Source: Semisulcospira habei
Lineage: Eukaryota > Mollusca > Gastropoda > Semisulcospiridae
NCBI GenBank assembly: GCA_036245525.1
Contig: BTPG01000004.1
Coordinates: forward strand, 47,322,823-47,386,822
Direction of reading: 5' to 3'
Length of the DNA stretch: 64,000 nucleotides
A program made the position numbers and the translations under genes. The first letter of the stretch is position 1, and each line of letters starts with the position of its first letter. Positions 21,721 through 33,886 of this stretch are shown piece by piece. The notes under the pieces were generated by a model. It saw only the letters and a list, made by a program, of their open reading frames with translations, was not told where the DNA came from and searched no databases.

Positions 21721-22459
21721 TAGCTTCACAAATGTATCCACAGAAATAACACATTAGCTGCTTGCTGCTCTGTGAGCTCATTTGGTGTGGCACTGAAAAA
21801 GAATCAAATGACTGGTATTTGTATAGTTATGTAATGCACACACGGGTCTTGTACTAGAAAATGGCGTGGCGTTCTGAAGATATTTACACAAAAACAACCA
21901 CCACGAACCCCCAAAACAAATCGCAACTAAAAGTGGAAACTTCTAAATGTACATCAGACCAGAGCTCAGAATATATCGCATATTTCATTATGTATATAAC
22001 ACAAATATGTGTAATAGAAAATTGCCCAGAAACTATTACACTTATTTATAAAGGAGAGAATATTTAAAAACAAAGTTTCAGGCTGTTACTATAGTGACGT
22101 ATATATATATAGTAACTACAGAAGAGACGAACAGTGAGGCTAAGATTTCCAATCTATTCTTCGTCTTGTTCATCGATGTATTCTGCCTACTTCTCACCAC
22201 TGTCGTCTGCTGTTATTTCCTCAGTCATCATTTCCCCCGAAATTAGTGTCCTGTACACCAGAACACACATAACATTACGATCGCTAGGGCTTCTTGTTGT
22301 TGACAAGGAAGTGGTCATTAGAGTGGTGTCCCCTGATAATACATATTTACGAGTACCTTCCCTTTGTAAACACGACGTCAGCTACACGCGCATAGGTGTT
22401 TGTTGTTGTTGGAAATATACTTACCAACAAAAGTAATATTTGTACCACAAAAAGTGAAA

Positions 22460-22865
22460 AGACCACACCATATCATGTTGGACTTACCGCCACCATTCGC
22501 TGGACCTTTTTTGGACGCTCTGGACGTCGCGGCTCGGCGGCCGTGCAGGCTTCACCGGCCAGTGCGGCAAAATGAAAGTTGGATATTTTTCAGTCGTAGT
22601 TGCACGGGAATTGGATGTTACCGCGCACGGACAGATGCAACTGGAAGTGACCTTAGGCAGCTGGATGGTGTATACCTGTTTTCGTGAACTGTGACAGCCG
22701 TCAAGGACGTCTGACACTCTACAGCAGCTATAGTAACGTGCGTGCTCGGGGATCCTATCACACGGGGCCCTATCAGGGTTGCACTTTCTGTGTCAGGTAG
22801 GGACTTTGAAATTTTTTTTTCGATGTCCTCTACTGACTAATTGCTGAACCCGGACCTTTAAATCT
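22460..22865 (-). repeat. ~390-bp repeat, right arm of a 7.4-kb inverted pair
   Basis: On the minus strand this matches 15,441-15,830 and ends in a GTAAGT donor-like site near 22,487 that the left arm lacks. Confidence 0.8.
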
Positions 22866-22995
22866 CAGTTTGCAGCTTTTGAAAGGTAAGACCTGCACTG
22901 TGTCACCATGGCATTACGTAGGAAACACTCAGAGTTTGAGAAAACGCCGCAGCAACTCAGTCTTCCGGCTTAGTCGCCTGCTCGGCTGAGGTGCA

Positions 22996-23185
22996 ATGAG
23001 AAAAACCCGCCCAGCGCGTGTTTTAAAAAGACTACAGGACCCAGCTTGGGCCCTGCCCCTAAGTGGGTCAAATCGGTTCGTAACACAGTTGACGGAGTTG
23101 GCAACTGCGTATCCCGAGCTTGCAAAACTCTCGGAAAACGACAGACCACTTCCTGTTGCACGGAAATCATCGCGATTAGCAGATC
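22996..23185. repeat. Left arm of a local inverted repeat
   Basis: GCGTGTTTTAAAAAGACTAC...GGACCCAGCTTGGGCCCTG and CGGAAAACGACAGACCACTT...CCTGTTGC recur inverted and diverged at 23,640-23,870. Confidence 0.65.
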
Positions 23186-23639
23186 GGACAACAGCAGACG
23201 ATTCTGTGACACTTTGAAACTGACCGACAGCCACGGATTTTACGCGCTGGGGACTATGATGGCAGAATGCACGGCTGTACATGCTGTAAGTATGACTCCT
23301 GACACTTTGTAGTTGTGAACGAATTTTGTCAACACGTACATCCAGTCCAATATAGGATAATATAAATAAATAAAGAAGCATTGTGATGTACATCCAACAC
23401 AGTAAAGTGGATGTGAGAGAGAGAGAGAGAGAGATTATAACAACAAACACAAAACGAAAAATAACCCCTCCTTCCTCACCCTTCCGATATCAAATAAAGC
23501 TTCAGGCTGTACTGTGTAACTTACGGATAGCTCGGCCTGGTCCATATCCAGTGTGCGTCCAGGCAAGACACAAATGGCCTGCTCTGTCCGTCGGGTGGTC
23601 GAGTGTCGTCTGCTACTGTTGATGTCAGTAAAAATATCG

Positions 23640-23870
23640 CTGGTTTAGATCAGTGATCGCGGTGCGCACTCGCTGCAAACAGGAAGTGGCCTGTCTTTTT
23701 CACGGGAGTTTTGCCAGCACGACAAACGCAGTTGAAAACTCAGTCAACTGGGTTGCAAACCGGTTTGCCGAAGTTAGCCGAACGTTCACGAAGACAGGGC
23801 CCTCGCTGGGTCCTGCAAAGTTTTTTTAAAACACGTGCGGGGCGGAGTTTTGTGACTGTTTCTCAGCTTT
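23640..23870. repeat. Right arm of a local inverted repeat
   Basis: AACAGGAAGTGGCCTGTC, AGGGCCCTCGCTGGGTCCTG and TTTTAAAACACGTGC mirror 22,996-23,185. Confidence 0.65.
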
Positions 23871-24079
23871 AAACCCAGCTAACTAACTGGAGCGGGCACT
23901 GTCCTTGAGCACAAGCTACGGTGATCTCTTGTCTTCTGCAGATGGACGGGTGTGGATAAATAGGAGTATGGAGGCATGATGTTCTCGCACCGTGACCCAG
24001 CCGTGACACGATTCAGTTGACATTTGGTTGTAACCTGGAGGATCACGGCTGTGGTGCGGCTGCAATAAAGTTAGCATGA

Positions 24080-24168
24080 ACCCAATGCGCAAAAGGCCAT
24101 CGGGCCTCCGTTGGCCCGCGCACGGCCGTGCGCGGGCCAACGCAGGCCGATGGCCTTTTGCGCAAGGG
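24080..24168. repeat. Hairpin MITE HP-C
   Basis: CCAATGCGCAAAAGGCCATC...GATGGCCTTTTGCGCAAGG around GCGCACGGCCGTGCGC. Confidence 0.9.
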
Positions 24169-24493
24169 GGTTTGATTTAATTTCATTTGATAATAAGTTT
24201 TGTGCAGTTGACAGTAAAATATTTTGAAAAAGTTAAACATAGCATGTACCACCATTTTCTGTGACGGCCGATAAGCAAAACCAGCAAGAGCCTGATGCAG
24301 TTTGCACTGCCGTGAACCTATGCTGAGTATGAACATCGCGCTATTCTACGCCGCAGAGCCGGGACGGTCGTCGAATCGCGGGCGTTGACAATTTCGATCA
24401 CTGCCGGATGGGTTAAAAGATGGCTTGCCTTTTTCAAATCCGCGCATGCGTAAAGCGATCCGTGCTCCATGGCGGGCTTTCATTGCTAAAATT

Positions 24494-24883
24494 CGCCGCC
24501 GTAACTTGACCACGGGTTATCAATGTTGTCTTGCCTCAACAGGCTAGTGACGTTTTATCGCCGCCGTAACTTGACCACGGGTTATCAATGTTGTCTTGCT
24601 TCAACAGGCTAGTGACGTTTTATCGCCGCCGTAACTTGACCACGGGTTATCAATGTTGTCTTGCCTCAACAGGCTAGTGACGTTTTATCGCCGCCGTAAC
24701 TTGACCACGGGTTATCAATGTTGTCTTGCCTCAACAGGCTAGTGACGTTTTATCGCCGCCGTAACTTGACCACGGGTTATCAATGTTGTCTTGCCTCAAC
24801 AGGCTAGTGACGTTTTATCGCCGCCGTAACTTGACCACGGGTTATCAATGTTGTCTTGCCTCAACAGGCTAGTGACGTTTTAT
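24494..24883. repeat. 65-bp minisatellite, 6 copies
   Basis: CGCCGCCGTAACTTGACCAC starts units at 24,494, 24,559, 24,624, 24,689, 24,754 and 24,819. The copies are almost identical (one C/T difference). A single diverged relative (TATCAATGTTGTCATGCCTC) lies at 43,171. Confidence 0.96.
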
Positions 24884-25016
24884 CCCTTCTTTTTACAATC
24901 CACGTGAGCGGACACACGTCTGTACCAGAGGTTTTCCACTGCGGAACGGAAGGAACTCTCCTGCATACGAACTGACTTGGAGAAGAGCAGACAAGTTTCA
25001 TTTCACGACAATCAAC

Positions 25017-25087
25017 AGGGGCGGATCTGGGGCGAGGGGGGTCCAGGGGTTCCGGACCCCCCCTCCCCCCCAAAAAAAAAAAATAAA

Positions 25088-25118
<31 letters not shown>

Positions 25119-25240
25119 AAAAAATAATAATAATAAAAAATAAATCTTTAAAATGCTATTACAAAGTTCCCCCCCCCTTCTTTTCGCCCCCTCCCCCATC
25201 CCCCCCGTTCAGTTTGATATTTTGGCGAATGGTGAGAGTC
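25017..25240 (+). mobile_element. hAT-type MITE, left part
   Basis: The terminus AGGGGCGGATCTGGGGCGAG, GGTTCCGGACCCCCC and GATATTTTGGCGAATGGTGA match the complete element at 42,374. The middle has expanded into A- and C-rich tracts and the right end is lost. Confidence 0.7.
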
Positions 25241-25617
25241 TTGAAGGCCCACTACCACTGTAACTGTTGAAAGATACACTTCTGTATCAAAAGTTACGAA
25301 ACGCTACACACCCGGCAGGCCTAGTTATGGTTCATTTGGACACAGGAGAATCCAGTTCAGCACACGTCTTAATAAATTCAAGTAACCTGACAAAGACTCC
25401 ACTAGTTTCTATAAATACAGTGCTATCAGTACGAGAAACAGCTAAACTAAATAGTTTGAAACGCTAACGGCTGCCAGCACAGAATAAATAAGTGCGATTA
25501 TGCATGTGCTGTTGCTGCCTGTCCAAACGGCTGTTAAAGTTCATTAGATGTGTCGACAAGACATAACAAAGACAAATGGTGCAGAAACATGTCTTCGGAT
25601 TTATGCGGAATGGTACT

Positions 25618-25684
25618 TTAACTCATTGGAGACGTGCCGCCTCCGGATACCGTATCCGGAGGCGGCACCTCTCGAATGAGTTAA
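25618..25684. repeat. Hairpin MITE HP-B
   Basis: TTAA + CTCATTGGAGACGTGCCGCC...GGCGGCACCTCTCGAATGAG + TTAA. Short perfect stem CTCCGGATAC/GTATCCGGAG. Confidence 0.9.
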
Positions 25685-25690
25685 CACGCA

Positions 25691-25691
<1 letters not shown>

Positions 25692-25766
<75 letters not shown>
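25692..25766. repeat. (CT)n microsatellite
   Basis: First of three CT runs; the second is at 25,799-25,869. Confidence 0.97.
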
Positions 25767-25770
<4 letters not shown>

Positions 25771-25794
25771 TTTCCATCATTGAGAAATAAAGTA

Positions 25795-25798
<4 letters not shown>

Positions 25799-25869
<71 letters not shown>
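25799..25869. repeat. (CT)n microsatellite
   Basis: Abuts the 5' end of a SINE-A copy; the same repeat type resumes at 26,258, so the SINE probably inserted into one long CT array. Confidence 0.96.
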
Positions 25870-25871
<2 letters not shown>

Positions 25872-26250
25872 CCACCCGGGTCTGCCCTGGGGGACTTGGG
25901 TGGGGTTAGGTATTTTTTAGTTCCCAGGGTCACCCTGGTCAGCCCCACAGGGTGGGTTTTTCTCTCTATTCTGGGGCATGTGTTTCTGTCTACCCTTTGT
26001 CCATTCACCTGTATTTGCCTTTTTAAAACTCTCCCTACTGTCTGCACTGCCTGTAGCTCTTGATGTTGGATGTGTGTTGCTAAATGGTCTTAGCTTTATT
26101 TAGGCCCCATGTGTTAGGTTTATTTAATGTATTTGACCGGCTGGCGACATACATTCAATGTTCTGTTTAGTTTTTTTTTTCACAAGCAGTGCAGGCACGT
26201 CCTGAGAAAGCCTTGTTGCTGTCGGGACGTTAAGCAATGTACAATCAATC
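25868..26250 (+). mobile_element. SINE-A inserted in a (CT)n array
   Basis: Full-length match to 27,046-27,427, ending GTACAATCAATCAATAAAT. Confidence 0.88.
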
Positions 26251-26252
26251 AA

Positions 26253-26257
<5 letters not shown>

Positions 26258-26339
<82 letters not shown>

Positions 26340-26346
26340 CTCTCTC
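26258..26346. repeat. (CT)n microsatellite
   Basis: Runs into the LINE reverse transcriptase frame at 26,347. Confidence 0.96.
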
Positions 26347-27045
26347 AGTATCACTGCCTTATATTGTTGAACCCCTCACTTACATTTTTAACTTATGTAT
26401 ACAGTATAAGACTTTTCCTGTGGCGTTTAAAAAAGCAAAAGTTGTTCCTATACCCAAGACCAAAGATACTACAGATGTAAATAACCTTCGTCCCATTTCT
26501 CTTCTGTCTGTTTTATCAAAGCCACTTGAGAAGCATATTCAAAAGCATCTCCTCCAGTACCTTGACGAACGGTCCTTGTTAAATAAGTTCCAGTCCGGGT
26601 TTAGACCCAAACACTCATGCCACTCAGCATTAGTACGTATGGTTGATTCATGGCTAGATAACATCAACAATAACAAAATGACTGGCACGGTATTCTTGGA
26701 CCTGAAAAAAGCGTTCGATCTGATAAATCATGAAATTTTGCTGAGGAAACTTAATGTTTATTTCAACAACAACAGCCCGTCAGCCCTTTCATTCTTTAAC
26801 TCTTATCTTTCTGCGAGAACACAAGCCGTCTATGTAAATGGTAACTATTCCACAGAGGGTAAGGTAGAACTTGGTGTTCCTCAGGGTTCGGTTCTGGGCC
26901 CATTGTTATTCTGTATCTTTATTAATGATTTACCACTACACATCACATGTGCTAGTGCTGAGTGTGACATGTTTGCTGACGATTCGACACTACATGCATC
27001 CGGTAAAACTGTAGCTGATATAACCAACAGCCTCCAGCAGAGCCT

Positions 27046-27427
27046 CCCCCACCCGGGTCTGCCCTGGGGGACTTGGGTGGGGTTAGGTACTTTTTAGTTC
27101 CCAGGGTCACCCTGGTCAGCCCCACAGGGTGAGTTTTTCTCTCTATTCTGGGGCATGTGTTTCTGTCTACCCTTGGTCCATTCACCTGTATTTGCCTTTT
27201 TAAAACTCTCCCTACTGTCTGCACTGCCTGTAGCTCTTGATATTGGATGTGTGTTGCTAAATGGTCTTAGCTTTGTTTGGGCCCCATGTGTTGGGTTTAT
27301 TTAATGTATTTGACCGGCTGGCGACATACATTCAATGTTCTGTTTATTTTTTTTTTTTCACAAGCAGTGCAGGCACGTCCTGGGAAAGCCTTGTTGCTGT
27401 CGGGACGTTAAGCATTGTACAATCAAT
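27046..27427 (+). mobile_element. SINE-A, 382 bp, 12-bp TSD, inside LINE RT
   Basis: CCAGCAGAGCCT flanks it at 27,034-27,045 and 27,428-27,439. It starts CCCCCACCCGGGTCTGCCCT and ends GGGACGTTAAGCATTGTACA + ATCAAT. This copy fixes both ends of the family because the host LINE frame is known. Confidence 0.95.
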
Positions 27428-27956
27428 CCAGCAGAGCCTACAAGAAGTATCTGAATGGTGCAGTAGAAACAGAATGATAGTCAATCCAGCTAAAACTAAA
27501 AGCATGCTAGTCACAACACGTCAGAAACACCAGCTGCAACCCGCGCCTCTAAACCTCTCATTCGAAGCTGTCCCCATAGAGCAAGTAGAACAGCACACTA
27601 GGGGTAATTGTAGATAACCAACTTAGTTGGCAGCCTCATCTCATACACATCGGAAAGACAATTTCAAAGAAATTATTTTTACTGTCTAAACCGCTGAAAG
27701 CGGTCATTAATCTGAACACGCGTAAACTATTTTTTAATGGATACATCAAGCCCCACATTGATTATGCCTCAACAGTTTGGGATGGCTGCAGCGAGGTCCA
27801 GTTCAAGAAAAAAAATTCGCTATACAGGAGAGCAGCCAAACTTATTATTCCTAGCTCATCTCTACCCACTGAGGTGAGGCTTGAGGCAGCTGGACTCATT
27901 CCTCTTGACAAACACTTAGTATTTAACAAGTGCGTACTAGTGCACAAAGCTCTTAA

Positions 27957-28162
27957 CTCATTCTACCCCATCACCGAAATCCCCCAATGTTGCCGTTGTC
28001 TTCTGAAGACTGCATTGCAGTGCAGGCCACAGATCGACCATGATAGTTCAAGGGTGGTGCCAGAATAGCTTGGCGCCCATAGGCGCCAAGCTATTCTGGC
28101 ATCACCCTTGAACTATCATGGTCGATCCTTATCTTGCTGTTGTGTGTCTGGGGTAGAATGAG
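27957..28162. mobile_element. Hairpin MITE HP-A in LINE, TTAA target
   Basis: Termini CTCATTCTACCCC and GGGGTAGAATGAG are inverted and flanked by TTAA at 27,953-27,956 and 28,163-28,166. Removing the element and one TTAA restores the LINE reading frame, so TTAA is a true target duplication. The centre is the HP-A palindrome. Confidence 0.93.
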
Positions 28163-28880
28163 TTAACGGTAAGGCCCCCGGCTACTTATCGGAACTCTTT
28201 ACTCTTACTGAGAAGAGATACAGCACCTCTCGGAGCAACCTGAGCATAAAACGTCCCCGCATTGATTTGTATAAATCCAGTTTGTCATACTCAGGTGGTT
28301 TCCAGTGGAATTCTCTTCCTCTGCATTTACAACAAGTTAATTCCCTAGCTGCGTTTAAAGCAAAATTGTACAAGCACTTATCCAAGGCAACGTAAATTTA
28401 ATTATCTCATGTTGTGAAAACATAATATATTTTAATTTCTTTTTATGCAACTATTATTTTTTATCATACCATTTACGCTCACGTCCCGTTTGTGGGGGTG
28501 ATTCCCGTATAGACCTGGTCAGGGGATGCAGTGCCGGTGCACAGTTTATTCAAACGATGTGCTTAGCATGTCATTCGAGTGAAAGTATACTTGCGTGCCC
28601 CCCGGATGGGAGTTTCTGGGGAGAGCTCCCGCAAACGGATATTATGACACGTGCTAAAATCTTCCTATGAGTACCTGTGTGTTTTGTTAAATAATTGTTG
28701 CTGTTTGTAGTGTTGTTGTAATTCGCATTACTTTCGATGTTGTTTGTGAGTGTAATGTAGCTTTGCCTGTTATTATATATCAGTAGATGTAGCAAGGACA
28801 GATTGGAAGAAAGGCCTGTGCGCCTAATATCTCAATCCTTGATAAATAAAGTTTCAGTCAGTCAGTCAGTCAGTCTCTCT

Positions 28881-28925
28881 CTTAATGCTTTTATGTAATA
28901 TAATTATGCATTTATTTATATTGTT

Positions 28926-28982
<57 letters not shown>

Positions 28983-29200
28983 TATAAGATGAATGTTAAG
29001 TGTTATTATTATTTTGTGTCATTTTTAAAAATAAATTTGATTGTTGCATGAAATAATATGTGTAAATATAATTCTTTATTATTATATTATCTTTTAATCT
29101 ATTTTATCTTGTAGATGTTAGCAACGGCAAGTTTGTAAAATGACGATTTGTTTCTGTCAAAACTTTTTACCGTTGATAAATAAAGTTTCATCATCATCTC
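28881..29200 (+). mobile_element. LINE family 2 3'-end fragment
   Basis: Ends GATAAATAAAGTTTCATCAT with a short (CAT)n tail, like the copy ending at 33,478. Contains a (GT)n run at 28,925-28,980. Confidence 0.6.
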
Positions 29201-29209
29201 TCTCTCTCT

Positions 29210-30243
29210 CACCGTCCAATACATGTTGGAAGGCGCAGGGCATAGAATAGGGTATGACCCTGTAGTTCTAACAATATATTCCGATGTGATGCCGACTCAA
29301 GATCTTCATCGACCGTTGATTGTGAGCTGCGTCTGAGAAAGAAAATGAAATATTGCTTTACTAGCATATGTTGTCGCTTTACTAATGTTGCATATCTGAG
29401 ACTTTTCACTTGTCGAAGGTGTTAAGCATAAAAACTGAATATGACCTCTGTCTGAGTTTGAAATGATATTCTCGGCAGGATCCTTTCAGCATGTCAGTAG
29501 CATACTTTATTTTATGCCCATCGCTTTTTTTCCCGTTACTGTATTGTCTTGACGTGCACTCGTACACATTATACGAGGAAGGCGGTGAGCATAGAATAGA
29601 CTATGACTCTCTATTTATTTTACTTCGTTGGTGATATTCACTACGTCATAATCACTAGAATGTTTCATTGTCTGCCTGTCGACTTATCTAATATGTCAAG
29701 CTATGCGAGGCGCTCAAACTCAATACAACAGAAATGTGACGGGCATAGAGTGTCTTAATATGATTCCTTCAGTATTATATGCCGATATATTGCTAGCTGA
29801 AAATAGTAATTCATGAACTACTATGTCTTACTGTATTTTGATTACTAATATCTATTTAATATCTTAAATGTGTGCTGCGATGGCATCATCTTGACATATC
29901 GTGCGAGTGTTGACACTTTCATCACAAGCATATTAATTTGTATCTGCTTGTGCTTTTCTTGGGATTTGTCCGGACATAAGAAATTGCTGGACGCTTCTGC
30001 GATTTAAAAAATAATAATTTTGGCAGCATTGAGATATAGGAACATTGAACTCTCATTTGTGCCACGTACCGTGTTTGGAAATCTTATTGCGTGTCATTAC
30101 ATTGCATAGATTAGATCGTTCGTGTTAAACCTGTTATCGGGTATTTAGCTTCGGTTATTTAGCTTTACTTTCTCATTCTCTTGTTACTTCACATGTGCAA
30201 CCAGTTTCTTTTTTCTCCCATTATCCTGTAGTCAGAAAGACAC
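29210..30243. other. No gene seen; possible LINE 5' region
   Basis: AT-rich sequence with no recognised motif before the endonuclease frame at 30,244. Part may be the 5' UTR of the next LINE. Confidence 0.35.
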
Positions 30244-33050
30244 ATGTCACCAAATACCAACAACCCAGATCGTCTCTTAAACATTGGCCGCCTTAATGTG
30301 TATCATCTCTGCCGCAAAATACCTGACATCACAATTCTCTTAAATCAGCCATCACAATTTCATATCTTTGGCTTTACTGAATCCCGCCTGACAGACAATA
30401 TCAGTGATCAGGCAATCTCCATACCTAATTTTGCTATTCTACGTCGTGATGCCTCTGTTCTAGGCCAAACTGGCATAGTAATATACATACATGACTCTAT
30501 AATTCAATATGTGACTAGAAGATTTGACCTAGAATCAAAGCAAATTGAATGCATGTGGCTGGAAATAAAAATATCGAAGTCATCACCCGTTGTTGTAGGG
30601 TTTATTTATAGAAATCCAGCGGGCACAGTGGCATGGCTTGATGACTTTGAATCAATGATTGACACAGTACAGAAATGCAGGGGTGATATACATATCCTAG
30701 TTGATTTTAATGTTGATTTGTTAAAAGACTGTTACTCTTCATGGATTTCAATGAACTCTTTTCTTGGTTTAACACAAGTTGTTCAGTCGCCCACACGAGT
30801 TACTTCATCTTCTGCCACAATGATAGACCATATCTATACTACAAATGTAAATGCTGTTAATAATGTCCATGTTCTCAATTTTTCTATCAGTGATCACTTC
30901 CCAGTATCTTTCTCGCTGTCTGCCAAATTAGCTAAGAAATTTTGCACAGGGCATACTACTATTATTTACAGGTCTTTCAAAAAATTTAACCAGAATGCCT
31001 TTCTCTATGACTTATCCAATATCCCATTTAATGATGTGTTAAATTACAATGACCCAAATGAAGCCCTCACCCGCTGGTATGAACTGTTCCTCGGTGTTCT
31101 AGATAAACATGCCCCAGTGCGAACAAAACGTGTCAAACATCCCACAATCCCTGAATGGCTAACTGGAGAAATAAAAGCAGCCATGCAACTCAGAGATACA
31201 CTTAAGAAAGAAGAGAAATTTGTTGACTATAAAAAACAAAGAAATTTTGTCAAATCTTTAGTCCGAAAAGCTCAAAGACAACATGCCGAATAGATCATTG
31301 CAGATGGCAAGGACCTGCGCTCTGTTTGGCAAGTTATCAACACCTTTACTAAAGGTCACAATCACAGAGACATGAACATTGCACCTGAGCTCACTGCAGA
31401 TACCTTCAATACCCACTTTCTTAGCATAGCTGAGACTTTAGCACGCACTAATACAAATGATCCTGCGAAATACCAATGTTCTGAGCAACTACGATTTCAC
31501 AGTAACAGTAATGCTGGTTGTGTTTTTTCACTCCCCCCAATGACTGTTTTTGACGTGGGTAAATATATATCTAATATGAAAAAGAGGTCATGTGGTTCAG
31601 ATGGCATCAGTTGCGAAATTCTTAAAATAGCTCTGCCCTACATAGTTGAGTCTCTAACGTTCATTTACAATCTGTCTATTCAAAGAAATATTTTCCCTGA
31701 TGAGTTAAAAACAGCTAAGGTCATTCCCCTTCCCAAAAGCAAAAACTTAAACTCAATGAATGATTATAGACCTATCTCCATTCTACCAGTCATCTCAAAA
31801 CCTATTGAAAAACATATCCATACACATCTGCAAAATTTTCTAGAACAGAACTGTCTACTCAGTAAAATGCAGTCTGGGTTTCGCCCGCAACACTCTTGCC
31901 AAACTGCCCTTATACATATAATTGATAAATGGCTTACAGCCATTAATAATTCTCAGTTATCAGGTGCAGTTTTTCTTGACCTTAAAAAAGCCTTTGATTT
32001 AGTCAATCACTCTATCTTATTAAAAAAAACTACCGATGTATCACATCGATTCCAATACCGTACATCTGATATCATCCTATCTAAGTGACAGAAGACAGAA
32101 AGTTTTGCTTAATGGTAATTACTCGAATGAAGGTTTAGTAACGTGTGGTGTTCCCCAGAGGTCAATTTTGGGCCCATTGTTGTTCAACATATTTATCAAT
32201 GATTTACCATTCTCTATCTCACATCCCGATGCAACATGTGACTTATTTGCTGATGACACTACCATACATACATCAAACAGCGAATTGCCAAAAATAAACG
32301 AAGTTCTCCAGCAAAGTCTTGATGAGGTTTCAAGCTGGTGCCAACATAATCATATGATAATTAGTGTCCAAAAGACAAAGAGTATGTTGATTACTTCACG
32401 CCAAAAACATTAACGTGGTCTCCTGCTCTTAACATTATACCTGAACTCTGAGCCCCTTGATCAAGTTAAAAAAACATCGTTTGCTTGGAGTCACAGTAGA
32501 TAACCAGCTCAGCTGGGAACCACATATCGAAAACACATGCAAAACAATATCTAAAAATCTATTCCTGCTATCAAAACTAAGTCAAATAGTTAACACTGAC
32601 ACTAGAAGACTCTTTCTCCATGCCCACATTAAGACACGCTGTGATTACTGCTCCACTATCTGGGATGGATGCAGTGAGGTACACTACTTTAAAAAAACTT
32701 AACTCATTGTATCGTCGAGGGGTAAAGTTAACTGTGCCTGGTCCCTCTCCTACCGACGAAAAGTTTAGAACTATCCGACTGCTAAACCTGAACAAACAGT
32801 TCACATTTAATCGATGCATACTTATGCATAAAATTCTTCACCATAAAACCCCATCTTACCTTCGTATGTTAATTTTGGATAGTCAAAGAAAAAACACGAG
32901 GAACAGTTTGCTACAGCTACCATGGGCCAGGCTCGATATATATAAAACCAGCCTTTCGTTCTCAGGTGCCAAAGCCTGGAACGAACTAGCACCCCAAATT
33001 AAATCCATTTCTAACTCTAGAACGTGTTCAAAACTCGTTTATATAACATC
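30244..33050 (+). pseudogene. LINE family 2 endonuclease-reverse transcriptase
   Basis: The N-terminal part is an APE-like endonuclease (LNIGRLNVYHL; IFGFTESRL; VVGFIYRNP; MIDHIYTTN; ISDHFPVSF), 350 codons to an in-frame TAG at 31,291. The same frame continues past the stop into RT (NDYRPISILPVISKPIEKHI; FLDLKKAFDLVNH). A frameshift in an A7 tract near 32,025 moves to the frame with GVPQRSILGPLLFNIFINDL and CDLFADDTTIH; the glycine usual in the VPQG motif is arginine here. A stop at 32,411 and further frameshifts follow before the last conserved block (KAWNELAPQIKS). The few lesions make this a recent copy. Confidence 0.9.
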
Positions 33051-33110
33051 TTGTTACAGTAACTTAATACCTGAACGGACTACTTATATTATATTATATT
33101 ATATTATATT

Positions 33111-33239
<129 letters not shown>

Positions 33240-33479
33240 TATTCACTGTTATTGATATGTGTGCGCATTATTTGCATTGCTTTTATATTGGTTTTTTCTT
33301 TTCTTTTTTTCTTTTTTTTTGATTTCAGTTTATTTCTTCATGTTTCGATTTATTGTGTTTCTCTTACTCTTTGCTATTAATGTTTCTTTTCTAACAGGAC
33401 AGTTTGTAAGAGAGGCGTTTCGCCTAAAACTTTATCCTGTCAATAAAACGTTTCATCATCATCATCATCATCATCTCTC

Positions 33480-33617
33480 TCTCACTCACTCACCCTCCCT
33501 TTCCGCCGCTTTCGATTTTTCGGCCCCTGGAAGCAAGGGAGGCCCTTTGTATCAGGTTGAAGGTCCCCAACAAATGAGTCGGACCCCCTCCCCTCAAGGT
33601 AACTGATCCGCCCTTGA
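33480..33617 (+). mobile_element. hAT-type MITE, right fragment
   Basis: TTTCGATTTTTCGGCCCCTG, TTTGTATCAGGTTGAAGGTC and GGTAACTGATCCGCCC match 11,760-11,994. Confidence 0.7.
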
Positions 33618-33813
33618 TCACACATAAGTTAGCTTTTTTGTCCAGCATTATTGTGAGACGTACTAAGATTAGTTGTAAAGGAGATATTGCGATCGATTAA
33701 CCCTTTACCGTCCGTCTTTAGTAGGTTGGCTTTAACATCATACTAACAAACATGACATGTTATGGCTGCAGATTGGAGAGACTTTCCCATAACAAGAAAA
33801 TACCAGCTAGGCT

Positions 33814-33886
33814 GTTAACTCATTCGAGACGTGCAGCCTCCAGATACGCGGCTTTACCCGGAGGCGGCACGTCTTGAATGAGTTAA
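33814..33886. repeat. Hairpin MITE HP-B
   Basis: TTAA + CTCATTCGAGACGTGCAGCC...GGCGGCACGTCTTGAATGAG + TTAA. Confidence 0.9.

Larger units (their letters stand above)
26347..28395 (+). pseudogene. LINE family 2 reverse transcriptase, interrupted
   Basis: After the CT run the frame reads PYIVEPLTYIFNLCIQYKTF, then NNLRPISLLSVLSKPLEKHI, FLDLKKAFDLINHEILLRKL, LGVPQGSVLGPLLFCIFIND and CDMFADDSTLH, which are RT motifs with the catalytic FADD near 26,975. The frame stops in the SINE at 27,046, resumes at 27,440 with EVSEWCSRNRMIVNPAKTKS, has a frameshift near 27,600, and continues through the thumb/connection region to a stop near 28,395. Removing the MITE joins ...VHKALN to GKAPGYLSEL in frame, proving the insertion. 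Non-functional copy. Confidence 0.88.
26347..28880 (+). mobile_element. LINE family 2 (CR1/L2/Jockey-like), 5'-truncated
   Basis: Starts inside the reverse transcriptase and ends at GATAAATAAAGTTTCAGTCA followed by a (GTCA)n tail near 28,857-28,876. It is interrupted by a SINE-A (27,046-27,427) and a hairpin MITE (27,957-28,162). Confidence 0.88.

Noticed and set aside
22929..23450. 173-codon minus-strand frame
   Set aside because: Covers an inverted repeat and a GA run; hydrophobic start comes from low-complexity sequence.
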